Part shown: positions 45,868-55,046 of the stretch, one piece after another
Layout: the number at the start of each line of letters is the position of its first letter
Position numbering within the stretch: the stretch's first letter is position 1
NCBI GenBank assembly: GCA_945861705.1
Contig: CAMAVM010000008.1
Location: 32,664 to 96,663, forward strand
DNA length: 64,000 nt
Origin: Methylomagnum ishizawai
GTDB taxonomy: Bacteria > Pseudomonadota > Gammaproteobacteria > Methylococcales > Methylomonadaceae
Reading direction: 5' to 3'
Notes under the pieces: model-generated
Databases searched by the model: none
What the model saw: only the letters and a program-made list of their open reading frames with translations
What the model was told of the DNA's origin: nothing
Translations under genes and position numbers: made by a program

Positions 45868-48800
45868 AATTCACTGATATTTTCGTCGAACGACCGGTAT
45901 TAGCCAGTGTTATCAGCCTGTTGATCTTGATTGTCGGGTTACGGGCGATAGTCGCGCTGGAATTGCGGCAATATCCAGAAACAGAAAATACCGTCGTCAC
46001 CATTGCCACCAACTACCCTGGCGCAAGCAGCGATTTGGTCAAAGGTTTTATCACCACGCCTTTGCAACAGGCGATTGCGGAAGCGGATGGAATTGATTAT
46101 CTATCGTCAAGCAGCCGTCAAGGGCTGTCCAGCATTGAAGCGCACATGCGGCTCAATTACGACCCAAACGCCGCCGTCGCACAGATTCAGGCGAAAGTCG
46201 CCAGCCAGCGCAATGTCTTGCCGGAGGAAGCCGAAGATCCGGTCATTACCTCACAAACGGGCGAATCCACTGCCTTGATGTACTTGGCCTTATACAGCGA
46301 TACCATCAAGCCCGCGCAGATCACGGACTACATGCTGCGGGTAATCCAGCCGAAAATCCAGGCAATCCCTGGGGTCGGCAAGGCTAAGATGCTAGGCAAC
46401 AAAACCTTTGCCATGCGGATATGGCTGGACAGCAAACGCATGGCTTCGCTTGGGATAACGGCCAGCGATATTAATGAGGTGTTGAAAGACAACAATTACT
46501 TGTCTGGAGCAGGGCAGACCAAAGGTGATTTCGTCACCATCAATCTCAGCGCAACAACCGATGTAGCCAAGGAAGAGGATTTCCGGCGATTGGTCGTAGG
46601 CGACCGCAACGGTACGCTCATCCGATTGGGTGATGTGGCGAAAACCGAATTAGGCAGCGAAGATTACGACGCAGTCAACTGGTATAAAGGTAAGACCGCC
46701 ATTTTCATGGGTATCGAGCAAGCGCCTGGAGCGAATCCGCTTACGGTAGCCAAGTTAGTACGGGTTGCCTTAAAAGATATAGAGGCGGGATTGCCCAGCG
46801 AATTACATGTGCTACTCCCTTATGATGCCAGCCAGTTCATCGAAGATTCCATCAACGAAGTGGTGGTTACTTTAGTTGAGGCGGTAGCAATCGTATTGCT
46901 GGTTATCTACTTATCGTTAGGTTCGTTACGTGCCGCTGTTATCCCAGCTGTAACCGTCCCGCTGTCTTTAATCGGTGGTGCATTTTTGATGTTGTTGATG
47001 GGGTTTTCCATCAATTTATTAACGATGTTGGCAATGGTATTGGGCATAGGCTTGGTCGTGGATGATGCCATCGTCGTCGTGGAAAATGTCCATCGTCATA
47101 TCGAAATGGGCTCAACACGCTTACAGGCTGCCATTCAAGGAGCAAGGGAACTAGGCTTGCCCGTTATCGCCATGACCACGACTTTGATAGCCGTGTATGC
47201 ACCTATCGGTTTCATGGGCGGATTGGTCGGCACCTTATTTACCGAGTTTTCGTTCACTTTGGCAGGCGCGGTGTTGATTTCCGGCGTGGTCGCGTTGACG
47301 TTAGCGCCGATGTTAACTTCAAAATTGCTGAAAGAAAAAAGTGAACCCAGCCGATTTGAACGCACGGTGGAACATTTTTTTACCAGCTTAGCAGAAACCT
47401 ATCGGCGCGGTTTGCATAAGGTGCTAGAATTTCCATCTGCCATTATGGTATTTGCCGTCTTGGTTGTCATCAGTATTTATTTGATGTTCAACTTATCGAC
47501 CAAAGAACTTGCCCCCACCGAAGACCAAAGTATCCTATTTTTTATTGCCACAGGCCCGCAGACGGCTACCTTGAAATACAACGAGGCGTATACCAAAGAG
47601 TTGGTCGATATTTTTGAAACCATCCCCGAATACAAGGAAAGTTTCCTGTTGCTGGGTTTTGGCAATAGCGTCAATACCGTTTTTGGTGGCTTCAAAATGC
47701 CATCCACTACCGAGCGCAAACGCTCACAAATGGAGATACAACCGGAAGTGCAAGCCAAGGCCAGTCAGATCGCTGGATTTAACACGGCTGTTTTTCCGCG
47801 CCCCAGTTTGCCCGGATCAGGTGGCGGATTGCCTTTGCAATTTGTCATTGTCACTGATGCGGATTACGCGCAGTTGGAACAGGTCGCTAACGGTTTGATT
47901 GGCACTGCCATGAAAAGCGGAAAATTCATCTTCATGATGAAAGACGTGGAATTTACCCAACCCAAAGCCACCTTGGTGATTGACCGCAACCGCGCCGCCG
48001 ATTTAGGCTTGAAGATGAGTGACATTGGTAAAAACCTAGCTACATTGCTTGGCGGGAGTTATGTTAATCGCTTTAGTTTATTGGGGCGCAGCTATAAAGT
48101 CATACCCCAAGTCGATGATGCATCCAGGCTGGATACCAGCAAGTTTGATCAATATTACATCAACACGGCATCCGGCGGGCAGGTGCCGTTGTCGTCTTTG
48201 GTCAAAATCGAAAAGTCTGTTGAGCCCAGCAAACGTACACAATTTCAGCAGCTTAACAGCTTGACGGTATCTGCCTTGATGACCCCAGGAATCGCACTAG
48301 GCGATGCAATGGCGTACTTGGAACAAGAAGCCAAAGCCTCGTTCCCCAAAAACTTCCAGTGGGATTATACCGGTGCGTCCAGGCAATATGCCCAGCAGGG
48401 CAGTGCTTTGGTAATCACTTTTTTCATGTCCTTATTGGTAATTTATCTGGTGCTGGCAGCGCAATTTGAAAGCTGGCGCGATCCCTTGATTATCCTGGTA
48501 TCCGTACCGCTTTCTATTGCCAGTGCTATGGCGTTCCTTATGTTGGGATTTGCCTCCATCAATATCTATACGCAAGTCGGCTTGATTACCCTGATCGGCT
48601 TAATCGCCAAAAATGGTATCTTGATTGTGGAATTCGCCAATCAATTACAAATCAAGGAAGGCTTAAGCAAGCAGGAAGCCATCGAACAGGCTTCCGCCAT
48701 TCGCCTTAGACCCATCTTAATGACCACGGTAGCGATGATAGTCGCAATGATTCCCCTGCTCATGGCATCTGGCCCAGGTGCCGCCAGCCGTTTCGATATT

Positions 48801-48926
48801 GGCTTGGTGATTGCGGGTGGATTAGGGGTAGGGACTTTGTTTACCTTATTTGTGGTGCCAGCATTTTATTTGTTGTTGGCTAGGGAGCATCGGGCAACTT
48901 TGATAAGTGATGTGGGTAAAAACTAG
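45864..48926 (+). CDS. RND efflux pump permease (AcrB/MexF family)
   Basis: A 1020-residue, 12-helix proton-driven pump. Openings are FVERPVLASVISLLILIVG and YPGASSDLVKGFITTPLQ; helix 4 carries the proton-relay acids in MLAMVLGIGLVVDDAIVVVEN. The family's GFASINIYTQVGLITLIGLIAKNGIL closes the second half. The start is GTG inside the adaptor stop. Likely exports drugs or hydrophobic metabolites. No TolC-type channel gene is adjacent. Confidence 0.94.
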   Translation: MKFTDIFVERPVLASVISLLILIVGLRAIVALELRQYPETENTVVTIATNYPGASSDLVKGFITTPLQQAIAEADGIDYLSSSSRQGLSSIEAHMRLNYDPNAAVAQIQAKVASQRNVLPEEAEDPVITSQTGESTALMYLALYSDTIKPAQITDYMLRVIQPKIQAIPGVGKAKMLGNKTFAMRIWLDSKRMASLGITASDINEVLKDNNYLSGAGQTKGDFVTINLSATTDVAKEEDFRRLVVGDRNGTLIRLGDVAKTELGSEDYDAVNWYKGKTAIFMGIEQAPGANPLTVAKLVRVALKDIEAGLPSELHVLLPYDASQFIEDSINEVVVTLVEAVAIVLLVIYLSLGSLRAAVIPAVTVPLSLIGGAFLMLLMGFSINLLTMLAMVLGIGLVVDDAIVVVENVHRHIEMGSTRLQAAIQGARELGLPVIAMTTTLIAVYAPIGFMGGLVGTLFTEFSFTLAGAVLISGVVALTLAPMLTSKLLKEKSEPSRFERTVEHFFTSLAETYRRGLHKVLEFPSAIMVFAVLVVISIYLMFNLSTKELAPTEDQSILFFIATGPQTATLKYNEAYTKELVDIFETIPEYKESFLLLGFGNSVNTVFGGFKMPSTTERKRSQMEIQPEVQAKASQIAGFNTAVFPRPSLPGSGGGLPLQFVIVTDADYAQLEQVANGLIGTAMKSGKFIFMMKDVEFTQPKATLVIDRNRAADLGLKMSDIGKNLATLLGGSYVNRFSLLGRSYKVIPQVDDASRLDTSKFDQYYINTASGGQVPLSSLVKIEKSVEPSKRTQFQQLNSLTVSALMTPGIALGDAMAYLEQEAKASFPKNFQWDYTGASRQYAQQGSALVITFFMSLLVIYLVLAAQFESWRDPLIILVSVPLSIASAMAFLMLGFASINIYTQVGLITLIGLIAKNGILIVEFANQLQIKEGLSKQEAIEQASAIRLRPILMTTVAMIVAMIPLLMASGPGAASRFDIGLVIAGGLGVGTLFTLFVVPAFYLLLAREHRATLISDVGKN

Positions 48927-48974
48927 AGTTTTTTTGTCATTCTTAAATAAAATTGTAGCTTTCCCAAGCGGAGC

Positions 48975-49106
48975 ATCACTGCCCGCAGCTAAGAAATAGG
49001 GAGTCAAAAAACATGTTTTTTGATTCGGCGGATTCAACTCTGAAGTGCAAACCTAGGTTTGTACTCCAAGTAAAAGTGATCTCAACACGTAACTGTAGGC
49101 AGTGAT
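48975..49106. repeat. Small palindromic element between convergent genes
   Basis: Nine-base inverted ends ATCACTGCC (48975) and GGCAGTGAT (49098-49106) enclose a stem-loop at 49001-49026 (GAGTCAAAAAA, CATG, TTTTTTGATTC, one G-T pair). The inner hairpin could end transcription of the RND pump or the facing flavoprotein gene; the outer ends suggest a MITE-like element. Neither is certain. Confidence 0.35.
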
Positions 49107-49155
49107 CGTGTGCGTGGAAACGCTAAATCAGGCGGCATCAAAAGGGAAGGCGTTC

Positions 49156-50652
49156 TTATTTCTCTTTTTCCCCACGTCTCCAAGCATGATAACGCGCTAT
49201 CCATTGCAGTAATTTTTCTGGCTGATGATTTTTCTTCCAGACTCCGGCGACGTATTTGTTCGCTTCTGCTAAGGTTGGGTAAATGTGGATTGTGCCAAGG
49301 ATTTTGTTGAGACCGATGCCGTGTTTCATAGCCAGAACAAACTCTGCAACTAAGTCGCCAGCATGATCGCCGACAATTGTTACGCCTAGAATTTTATCTT
49401 TGCCTGGTTTGGTTAGTACTTTGACGAAACCGTGTGCGTTACCATCGGCAATCGCCCTGTCCAAGCCGGCTATGTCGTATTTGCTGACTTCGTATTTAAT
49501 GCCTTGTTCGTTGGCTTCTTGCTCATTAAGGCCAACTCGTGCGACTTCGGGTTCGGTAAAAGTCGCCCAGGGGATGACGGAATAATCGGTACGGAATTTC
49601 TTGATGTTACCGAACAGGGCATTGACGGCGGCGTACCAGGCTTGATGTGCCGCCGTATGGGTAAATTGATAAGGGCCTGATACATCGCCACAGGCGAATA
49701 TGTTTGGGTAATTGGTCGCCTGAAAGCCGTCTATCTGGATGGCGCGTTTGGGCGATAATTCCACGCCGATGTCTTCCAAGCCGTAACCTGATGTATTTGG
49801 TGATCGACCAAGTGCTAACAAAATAGCATCAAAGGGTATGCGGATCGTATTGCCTTCATGCTCGACTAACAGAAGTTTCTCGCTGTTTTCGACGATGAAT
49901 TGTTTTGCGGTATGACCCAAGCGGACATCAATGCCTTCTTTTTCGAACTGTTCCAGTACCAGCCCTGAAGCGTCTTCATCTTCTCGTATTAGCAGCCGTG
50001 ATGCCATTTCTACCATTGTTACTTTGCTACTTAATCGCGCAAAACATTGCGCCAGCTCACAACCGATGGGGCCACCGCCCAAAACGATCAATCTGTTAGG
50101 TTGTATGCGTAAGCTCCAGACAGTATCAGACGTTAAGTAGTCGATGTTTTCAATGCCGAGAATAGGTGGAACAAGAGGACGTGCGCCAGCGGCAATGACG
50201 ATGGCTAAGGTCGTTAAAGTTTGCGTTCCGGTTGCGGTGGTAACTTCAACTTCCCAAGGCGATATTATCCTGGCATTGCCTTTTATGACATCAACACCGA
50301 GGTTTTGGTAGCGTTCGACAGAATCATGCGGTTCTATGGCTTTTACCACAGACTGTACACGTTCCATGACATCTGAAAACTCGTATTCTGCCGTCATTTT
50401 GGCTATGCCAAATTCCTTTGCACGAGTGGCGTTGGCGAGTAATCGCGTGGTGCTTATCAAGGCTTTAGAAGGCACACAGCCGGTATTCAAGCAATCACCG
50501 CCCATGCGGTGTTTTTCTATCAGAGTCACTTTAGCTTTGACCGCTGCGGCAATGTAACTTGTGACCAAACCTGCAGAACCGCCCCCGATAACAATGATAT
50601 TATTATCGAATGATTTTGGTTTGATCCAGTTATGTCTGGTTTTGTTTGTCAT
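49156..50652 (-). CDS. FAD-dependent pyridine nucleotide-disulfide oxidoreductase (mercuric-reductase-like)
   Basis: A 498-residue flavoprotein. The FAD motif is IIVIGGGSAGLVTSYIAAA, the redox disulfide is GGDCLNTGCVPSKAL, the NAD motif LIVLGGGPIGCELAQCF, and the second FAD motif FACGDVSG. The C-terminal dimer domain is complete (GTIHIYPTLAEANKYVAG). No N-terminal HMA domain and no C-terminal Cys pair, so mercury reduction is doubtful. Start ATG 50652 overlaps the TVP38 gene by 23 bases. The pairing with TVP38 is common; its role is unclear. Confidence 0.85.
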   Translation of the reverse strand: MTNKTRHNWIKPKSFDNNIIVIGGGSAGLVTSYIAAAVKAKVTLIEKHRMGGDCLNTGCVPSKALISTTRLLANATRAKEFGIAKMTAEYEFSDVMERVQSVVKAIEPHDSVERYQNLGVDVIKGNARIISPWEVEVTTATGTQTLTTLAIVIAAGARPLVPPILGIENIDYLTSDTVWSLRIQPNRLIVLGGGPIGCELAQCFARLSSKVTMVEMASRLLIREDEDASGLVLEQFEKEGIDVRLGHTAKQFIVENSEKLLLVEHEGNTIRIPFDAILLALGRSPNTSGYGLEDIGVELSPKRAIQIDGFQATNYPNIFACGDVSGPYQFTHTAAHQAWYAAVNALFGNIKKFRTDYSVIPWATFTEPEVARVGLNEQEANEQGIKYEVSKYDIAGLDRAIADGNAHGFVKVLTKPGKDKILGVTIVGDHAGDLVAEFVLAMKHGIGLNKILGTIHIYPTLAEANKYVAGVWKKNHQPEKLLQWIARYHAWRRGEKEK

Positions 50653-51319
50653 GTGCGCGGTGTTCCACAATTTTTTTGGTGATGAGCGGGAAAATGCCCA
50701 GCAATATAAATGAACCAATCAACCAAGGCGAGGTAATATCTGATAAGGATTTAATTGCTGCAAGCTGAGTTCCAGCATTAACATAAACTAGCGTTCCGGC
50801 GAGCATCCCGACTTGGCTAACCCAGAAAAAAGTGGATGCCTGCATTTTGGTCAATCCCATAATCAAGTTGATGGCAAAGAAAGGAATTAACGGCACCAAT
50901 CGTAAAGTAAAAAGATAATAACCGCCGTCTTTTTCAATGCCAGCGTTAATGGCACTCAGTTGCTGGGCAAATTTTTGCTCTAAATTTTCTCGAAATAAAA
51001 ACCGCGCAGCCAAAAAAGCCAACGTCGCGCCAATTGTGGAAGCAATGGATACAATCACCGTTCCCCACAGCAAACCGAATAGCGCCCCGCCTGCCAATGT
51101 CAAGACAGTTGCCCCAGGCAGGGAAAGCCCAGTCACGACTATATAAATCAAGCCATAAACAAGCAATGTTAAGATGGGATGATTAGCATAGTAAGACAAA
51201 ATGGTTGCTTGCTGGGATTGCAACTTAGTCAGGCTTAGGTAATCCTGCATATCGAAATAAAAAAACAGGACGACCAATACGACAATTACGCCGATCAACC
51301 GAGTTTTTGAGATGTTCAT
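50630..51319 (-). CDS. TVP38/TMEM64 (VTT domain) membrane protein
   Basis: A 229-residue DedA-related protein with five or six helices. The VTT motif is GATVLTLAGGALFGLLWGTVIVSIASTIGATLAFLAARFL, followed by LRLVPLIPFFAINLIMGLTKM, both diagnostic. These proteins may act as lipid scramblases or proton-coupled transporters. The gene overlaps the flavoprotein gene downstream, so they are one operon. Confidence 0.88.
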   Translation of the reverse strand: MNISKTRLIGVIVVLVVLFFYFDMQDYLSLTKLQSQQATILSYYANHPILTLLVYGLIYIVVTGLSLPGATVLTLAGGALFGLLWGTVIVSIASTIGATLAFLAARFLFRENLEQKFAQQLSAINAGIEKDGGYYLFTLRLVPLIPFFAINLIMGLTKMQASTFFWVSQVGMLAGTLVYVNAGTQLAAIKSLSDITSPWLIGSFILLGIFPLITKKIVEHRAHDKQNQT

Positions 51320-51563
51320 AGTCAGCCCTTTGGTTGCTTTAATGCTTTATCAAGTGTTAGTTGGTAAACTTAGCTGATGCGCGATTCTTCATTTTAGCGT
51401 ATCAGCTATCACAATAAGCACAAGATAGTCTGGTAATCAAGTGACATAGGTAGTTATACCGATTGTATGTTTTGTTGGTATTTACTATTCTTACAGCCAC
51501 ATCTGCATCTAAATTCGATAATTTAGTTGCAACACTCACACGAACAAAAAGCCGCCCGATGAC

Positions 51564-52817
51564 ATGAATTTATTAACCAGACCCTCATTTATTCAAACCA
51601 TTGGACAGATTTCTTCCGGCAATGATTCCCATCACACCCTGATTTATACGGAAATCAATCAAGTCCCAAAAATTGCCAGCTTGTTGCAAGGGATAGCAGC
51701 AGAAGAGCAGCTTATCAATGCAATTCAATTGCTTATATTCAACAGGGTCAAAAATCTGCCTGATGCCTGCATGGGAAAATTGGGTTGGAATCGGTTTGCT
51801 ATCATTCTTAAGCTGCCCGTTGAAGAAAGCCTTGAAATTGCCGAAAACCTAGCCTTGATGTTGGATAGTCAGTCCATCGATATTGAAGGCATCAGTTATT
51901 ATCCCAAATTAATATTTGGCGTAACGCCCTTATCGCCAGAATACAAAACACCTGAACGCATACTGGCTGCCGTCGATGAGGCTTTGTTTCAGGCGCGGCG
52001 GACGGGTAATAGTGTTGTAAAACTTATCGAACACGACGACCCCATACTGCATGATTATTATGATTCATTAAAACTGCTGCCTACGATAACAGAAGGCATT
52101 AAAAATCAATCATTTGTGCTATTTTCACAGCCTATTGTGCCAATTACTCATCAAATTGAAGTGCAGCAAAAATTAGAGATTCTGTTGCGTTATAAAAATG
52201 GTGACGGGCAAATAGATAGCAATCATCGATTTTTGCAAACGGCAGAATTATTCCACATCAGCCGTGAAGTCGATTTTTATGTCGTGCATCAATTTTGCCG
52301 CTATTTCGCCCAGCAAAATAACTCTAATGCTTTGTATTCACTTAATATTTCTGGTAGCACGATTCGATATAACCCATTTATTGATATTTTGGCAAAAGAA
52401 TTCAAGCATTTTTGGGTCAATCCTGAGCAAGTTTGCTTTGAAATTACTGAGACCGTTGCTGACCGAGATTATAAGCAAGCCATTCATTTTATGAATTTGT
52501 TGAAAAGCCGTTTAGGTTGCCAATTATCCCTAGACGATATTGGTATTGGTTCGAGCAATCTGGCGAATCTGTCCAAATTTAATGTCGATTATTTGAAAAT
52601 AGACGGGTCGTTCATCAATGATATTTTGCTTGATCCGTATTCTGAACTGGTGGTGAACTTTATAACGTCTGCCGCCAAACTCTATGGTCGAAAAACGATT
52701 GCTGAATATGTTGAGAATACCCAACAGCTTGATAAGCTAAGGGACTTAGGCGTGGATTATGCCCAAGGCTATTTCACGGGGAAACCCGAAATCTTGTTTG
52801 ATCCAATGCTGAATTAA
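51564..52817 (+). CDS. EAL-domain c-di-GMP phosphodiesterase with degenerate GGDEF
   Basis: A 417-residue cytoplasmic protein. The first ~170 residues are GGDEF-like, but the active site reads GKLGWNRF, so no cyclase activity is expected. The EAL domain follows: EIL replaces EAL (KLEILLRY), then LNISGSTI, FEITET, LDDIGIGSSN, DYLKIDG and AEYVEN with AQGYFTGKP. The metal-binding Glu, Asn, Glu, two Asp and Lys are kept, so c-di-GMP cleavage is plausible. No sensory domain or membrane helix is seen. Confidence 0.85.
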   Translation: MNLLTRPSFIQTIGQISSGNDSHHTLIYTEINQVPKIASLLQGIAAEEQLINAIQLLIFNRVKNLPDACMGKLGWNRFAIILKLPVEESLEIAENLALMLDSQSIDIEGISYYPKLIFGVTPLSPEYKTPERILAAVDEALFQARRTGNSVVKLIEHDDPILHDYYDSLKLLPTITEGIKNQSFVLFSQPIVPITHQIEVQQKLEILLRYKNGDGQIDSNHRFLQTAELFHISREVDFYVVHQFCRYFAQQNNSNALYSLNISGSTIRYNPFIDILAKEFKHFWVNPEQVCFEITETVADRDYKQAIHFMNLLKSRLGCQLSLDDIGIGSSNLANLSKFNVDYLKIDGSFINDILLDPYSELVVNFITSAAKLYGRKTIAEYVENTQQLDKLRDLGVDYAQGYFTGKPEILFDPMLN

Positions 52818-52829
52818 AAACGTAGCGTA

Positions 52830-52862
52830 TAAAAAAAGGCCACGGTTAAGTGACCTTTTTTA
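52830..52862 (+). terminator. Bidirectional terminator between EAL and transketolase genes
   Basis: AAAAAAGGCCAC, loop GGTTAA, GTGACCTTTTTT with a single C-A mismatch. A-run and T-run on both sides allow it to serve both the EAL gene and the convergent transketolase. Confidence 0.8.
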
Positions 52863-52878
52863 GTTTATGTAGAATGGA

Positions 52879-54780
52879 TTATTTTTTCACCAATTCTTTA
52901 ACTTTTGCCATAATGCCAGCAGGATCAATCCCTTGATGCGGGAATTGCTCCCAAAGACCGCCACAGCCTTCCTTGTGTGTGCCTAAATGGGCGAATTTCG
53001 GCGTTAAGCCGCGTTCCAACAGCCAAGAACCGTAACGGCTACCTAAACCTGTTTTCTTGTTAAACGATTCTACAACAAGCACCATTGGCGATTTACCGAC
53101 CTTCGCTAACATATCTTCATCAATCACGTTCAAAGTCGGTTTGTTGATTAAGCCGACATCAATCCCTTCCGCTTTTAAACGTTCAACCGCATCCAAGGCA
53201 CGATACAAAGTTTCACCGAAAGCGACAACATAACCTGCCGTACCTTCGCGGATAACTTCGTCTTTGCCTGGTACGAATTTGTAGTCGCCGCCGAAGAATT
53301 CGTTGCCTTTGTCGTCCAAAATCAAGGGCGTTTTAGAGCGGGTTGAGAATACGAAACGCAAGCCTGGATCGAAGAAAATCTTTTCCACAACCGCTTTCAT
53401 TTGGTTTGGATCGGCTGGGAAATACAATCCCGTCGCATAACCATCAGACAAACCGTTGTCGGCGAACATGTTATTCAGACCGAAATGGCAAGTGTTATCC
53501 GCCATGTCGTCAATGCCGGAATGTGAGAAATGGCTTAATACGTTGGAGTTGTTCAGGCGGGCCATGGTGATTTCGGACATCAGCATTTCCAGGAACGCGC
53601 TGAAAGTGCCGAAAATACCTTGTTTACCTGCTTCCATGCCGAAACCAGCGGCAGCGGAGAAGTTACCGCGTTCCATGATGCCAGATGAAATGAATGAGTC
53701 GGGGAATGCGGCGTGGATTTTGTGCAAGCCACAAGAACCTTCCAAGTCGGAATCGATAACACGGACTTTGGCTTTACGATCCGCTTCGCTCATGCCGTTC
53801 ATTGCTGCAACCACAGCATCGCCGAACACGTTACGGTTTGCATCCCACTTATCACTAGAACCTAAGAAGGTATCCGTCATTTTAGGGGCAACGACAGCTT
53901 TCAAGAACTCAACAGCGGCAGTATGACCGCGTGTTTCCAAATATTCCAAAGCAACTTTTACGGAGACGACATCATGGCCGTGGGTGGAGCCTTCCAGGCC
54001 GACAATGCCAGGACACATTTTGCGGTAGTTGATGATGGCAACTGGGCCGTCAGTATTGATGGCTTCGCAGATATTCGCATACAAGCTGTCCAGATCTTCG
54101 CCGTCGCCTTCTAATACGGTTAAACCGTGACCAGCCAAGGTTTTTGCGGTTGAGCAACCTTTAAGGTATTTTGAAGGATGACCAGCGATAGTTACGTCAT
54201 TGTCGTCGATAATCAGTTTGACGTTCAAGCCTTGAGCTACTGCCAAACGTGCGGCTTCGGCATCGTCGCCTTCTTGTTGCGATCCGTCTGAACCTAAGCA
54301 GAACAAGGTTTTGCTGGGGTTGGCGATTGCCACACCGTTGATATAAGGCCACATGTGACCTAAACGGCCTGAACTGAATTTAACGCCTGGGGTAAAACCT
54401 AATTCAGGATGACCTGGTAAGTGCGAATGTGCGGCGCGGTATTCGGTCAATTTTTCGGCAGGCATATCGCCGTTTAACACGGACATCAGGTATTGCGTGG
54501 CAACGCGGTGTCCGGCTTCATCGAAGAAAGTCGGCACATATTTGTCTGAGCCACGGAATAGGGCATCCATAATCATGACTTCTGGCACGGTGTCATATGG
54601 GCCGCCGGTGTGACCGCCCACGCCACGGGCTGCGCCAGTGGAAGTAAAGAACACGATGGCATCGCGGCATAGTTGGATGTTGGCTTGCAGGGCAGTTTTT
54701 TGTTCCGCCGTTAAGGTCGGAACGTTGGCATCCAGTTTGATGCGTTGATAAGCGCCAAGATCGATTGGAAAGTTAGTCAT
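52879..54780 (-). CDS. Divergent transketolase-family enzyme
   Basis: A 633-residue ThDP enzyme with domains in transketolase order. The ThDP/Mg motif is LGSDGSQQEGDDAEA to IDDNDVTIAG, in place of the usual GDG...NG, and the catalytic Glu region is SSGIMERGNFSAAAGFGMEAG. AHSHLPGHPELGF and HTGGPYDTVPEVMIMDALF are transketolase-like but far from the tkt at 28650. It lies just after xoxF on the same strand, though a terminator intervenes. It may be a second transketolase or use another ketose or aldehyde such as formaldehyde; this is unproven. Confidence 0.8.
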   Translation of the reverse strand: MTNFPIDLGAYQRIKLDANVPTLTAEQKTALQANIQLCRDAIVFFTSTGAARGVGGHTGGPYDTVPEVMIMDALFRGSDKYVPTFFDEAGHRVATQYLMSVLNGDMPAEKLTEYRAAHSHLPGHPELGFTPGVKFSSGRLGHMWPYINGVAIANPSKTLFCLGSDGSQQEGDDAEAARLAVAQGLNVKLIIDDNDVTIAGHPSKYLKGCSTAKTLAGHGLTVLEGDGEDLDSLYANICEAINTDGPVAIINYRKMCPGIVGLEGSTHGHDVVSVKVALEYLETRGHTAAVEFLKAVVAPKMTDTFLGSSDKWDANRNVFGDAVVAAMNGMSEADRKAKVRVIDSDLEGSCGLHKIHAAFPDSFISSGIMERGNFSAAAGFGMEAGKQGIFGTFSAFLEMLMSEITMARLNNSNVLSHFSHSGIDDMADNTCHFGLNNMFADNGLSDGYATGLYFPADPNQMKAVVEKIFFDPGLRFVFSTRSKTPLILDDKGNEFFGGDYKFVPGKDEVIREGTAGYVVAFGETLYRALDAVERLKAEGIDVGLINKPTLNVIDEDMLAKVGKSPMVLVVESFNKKTGLGSRYGSWLLERGLTPKFAHLGTHKEGCGGLWEQFPHQGIDPAGIMAKVKELVKK

Positions 54781-54981
54781 GGGTCATTTCTCGTGTGTTA
54801 AAGATTATTTCTAGTTATTGCTGTATTGCTCACAATAACCGATTTATAAGTGACAAGTGTTATTTTGATAAAGAGATAGTATCAGCTGGTCCACTTCTTT
54901 CGGTGTGTATGTTCTCAAAATTAGGGGATTTGGTAAAGTTTTTCCTCAATAGTTCACTTGAAGTGGCTCATTGACAGGCAC

Positions 54982-55017
54982 AAAAAAACCCTGGTCATCG
55001 CTCGCTGACCAGGGTTT
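54982..55017 (-). terminator. Strong terminator after xoxF
   Basis: On the minus strand AAACCCTGGTCA, an eight-base loop and TGACCAGGGTTT (12 pairs) are followed by further T. It begins 30 bases past the xoxF stop, so xoxF is a single-gene transcript. Confidence 0.93.
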
Positions 55018-55046
55018 CTATTCAACAATTAATCAGGAAAGATTAA

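Noticed and set aside
49156..50718. Mercuric reductase assignment and longer start of the flavoprotein
   Set aside because: No mercury-binding N-terminal domain or C-terminal Cys pair and no mer genes; the longer start overlaps far into the TVP38 gene.
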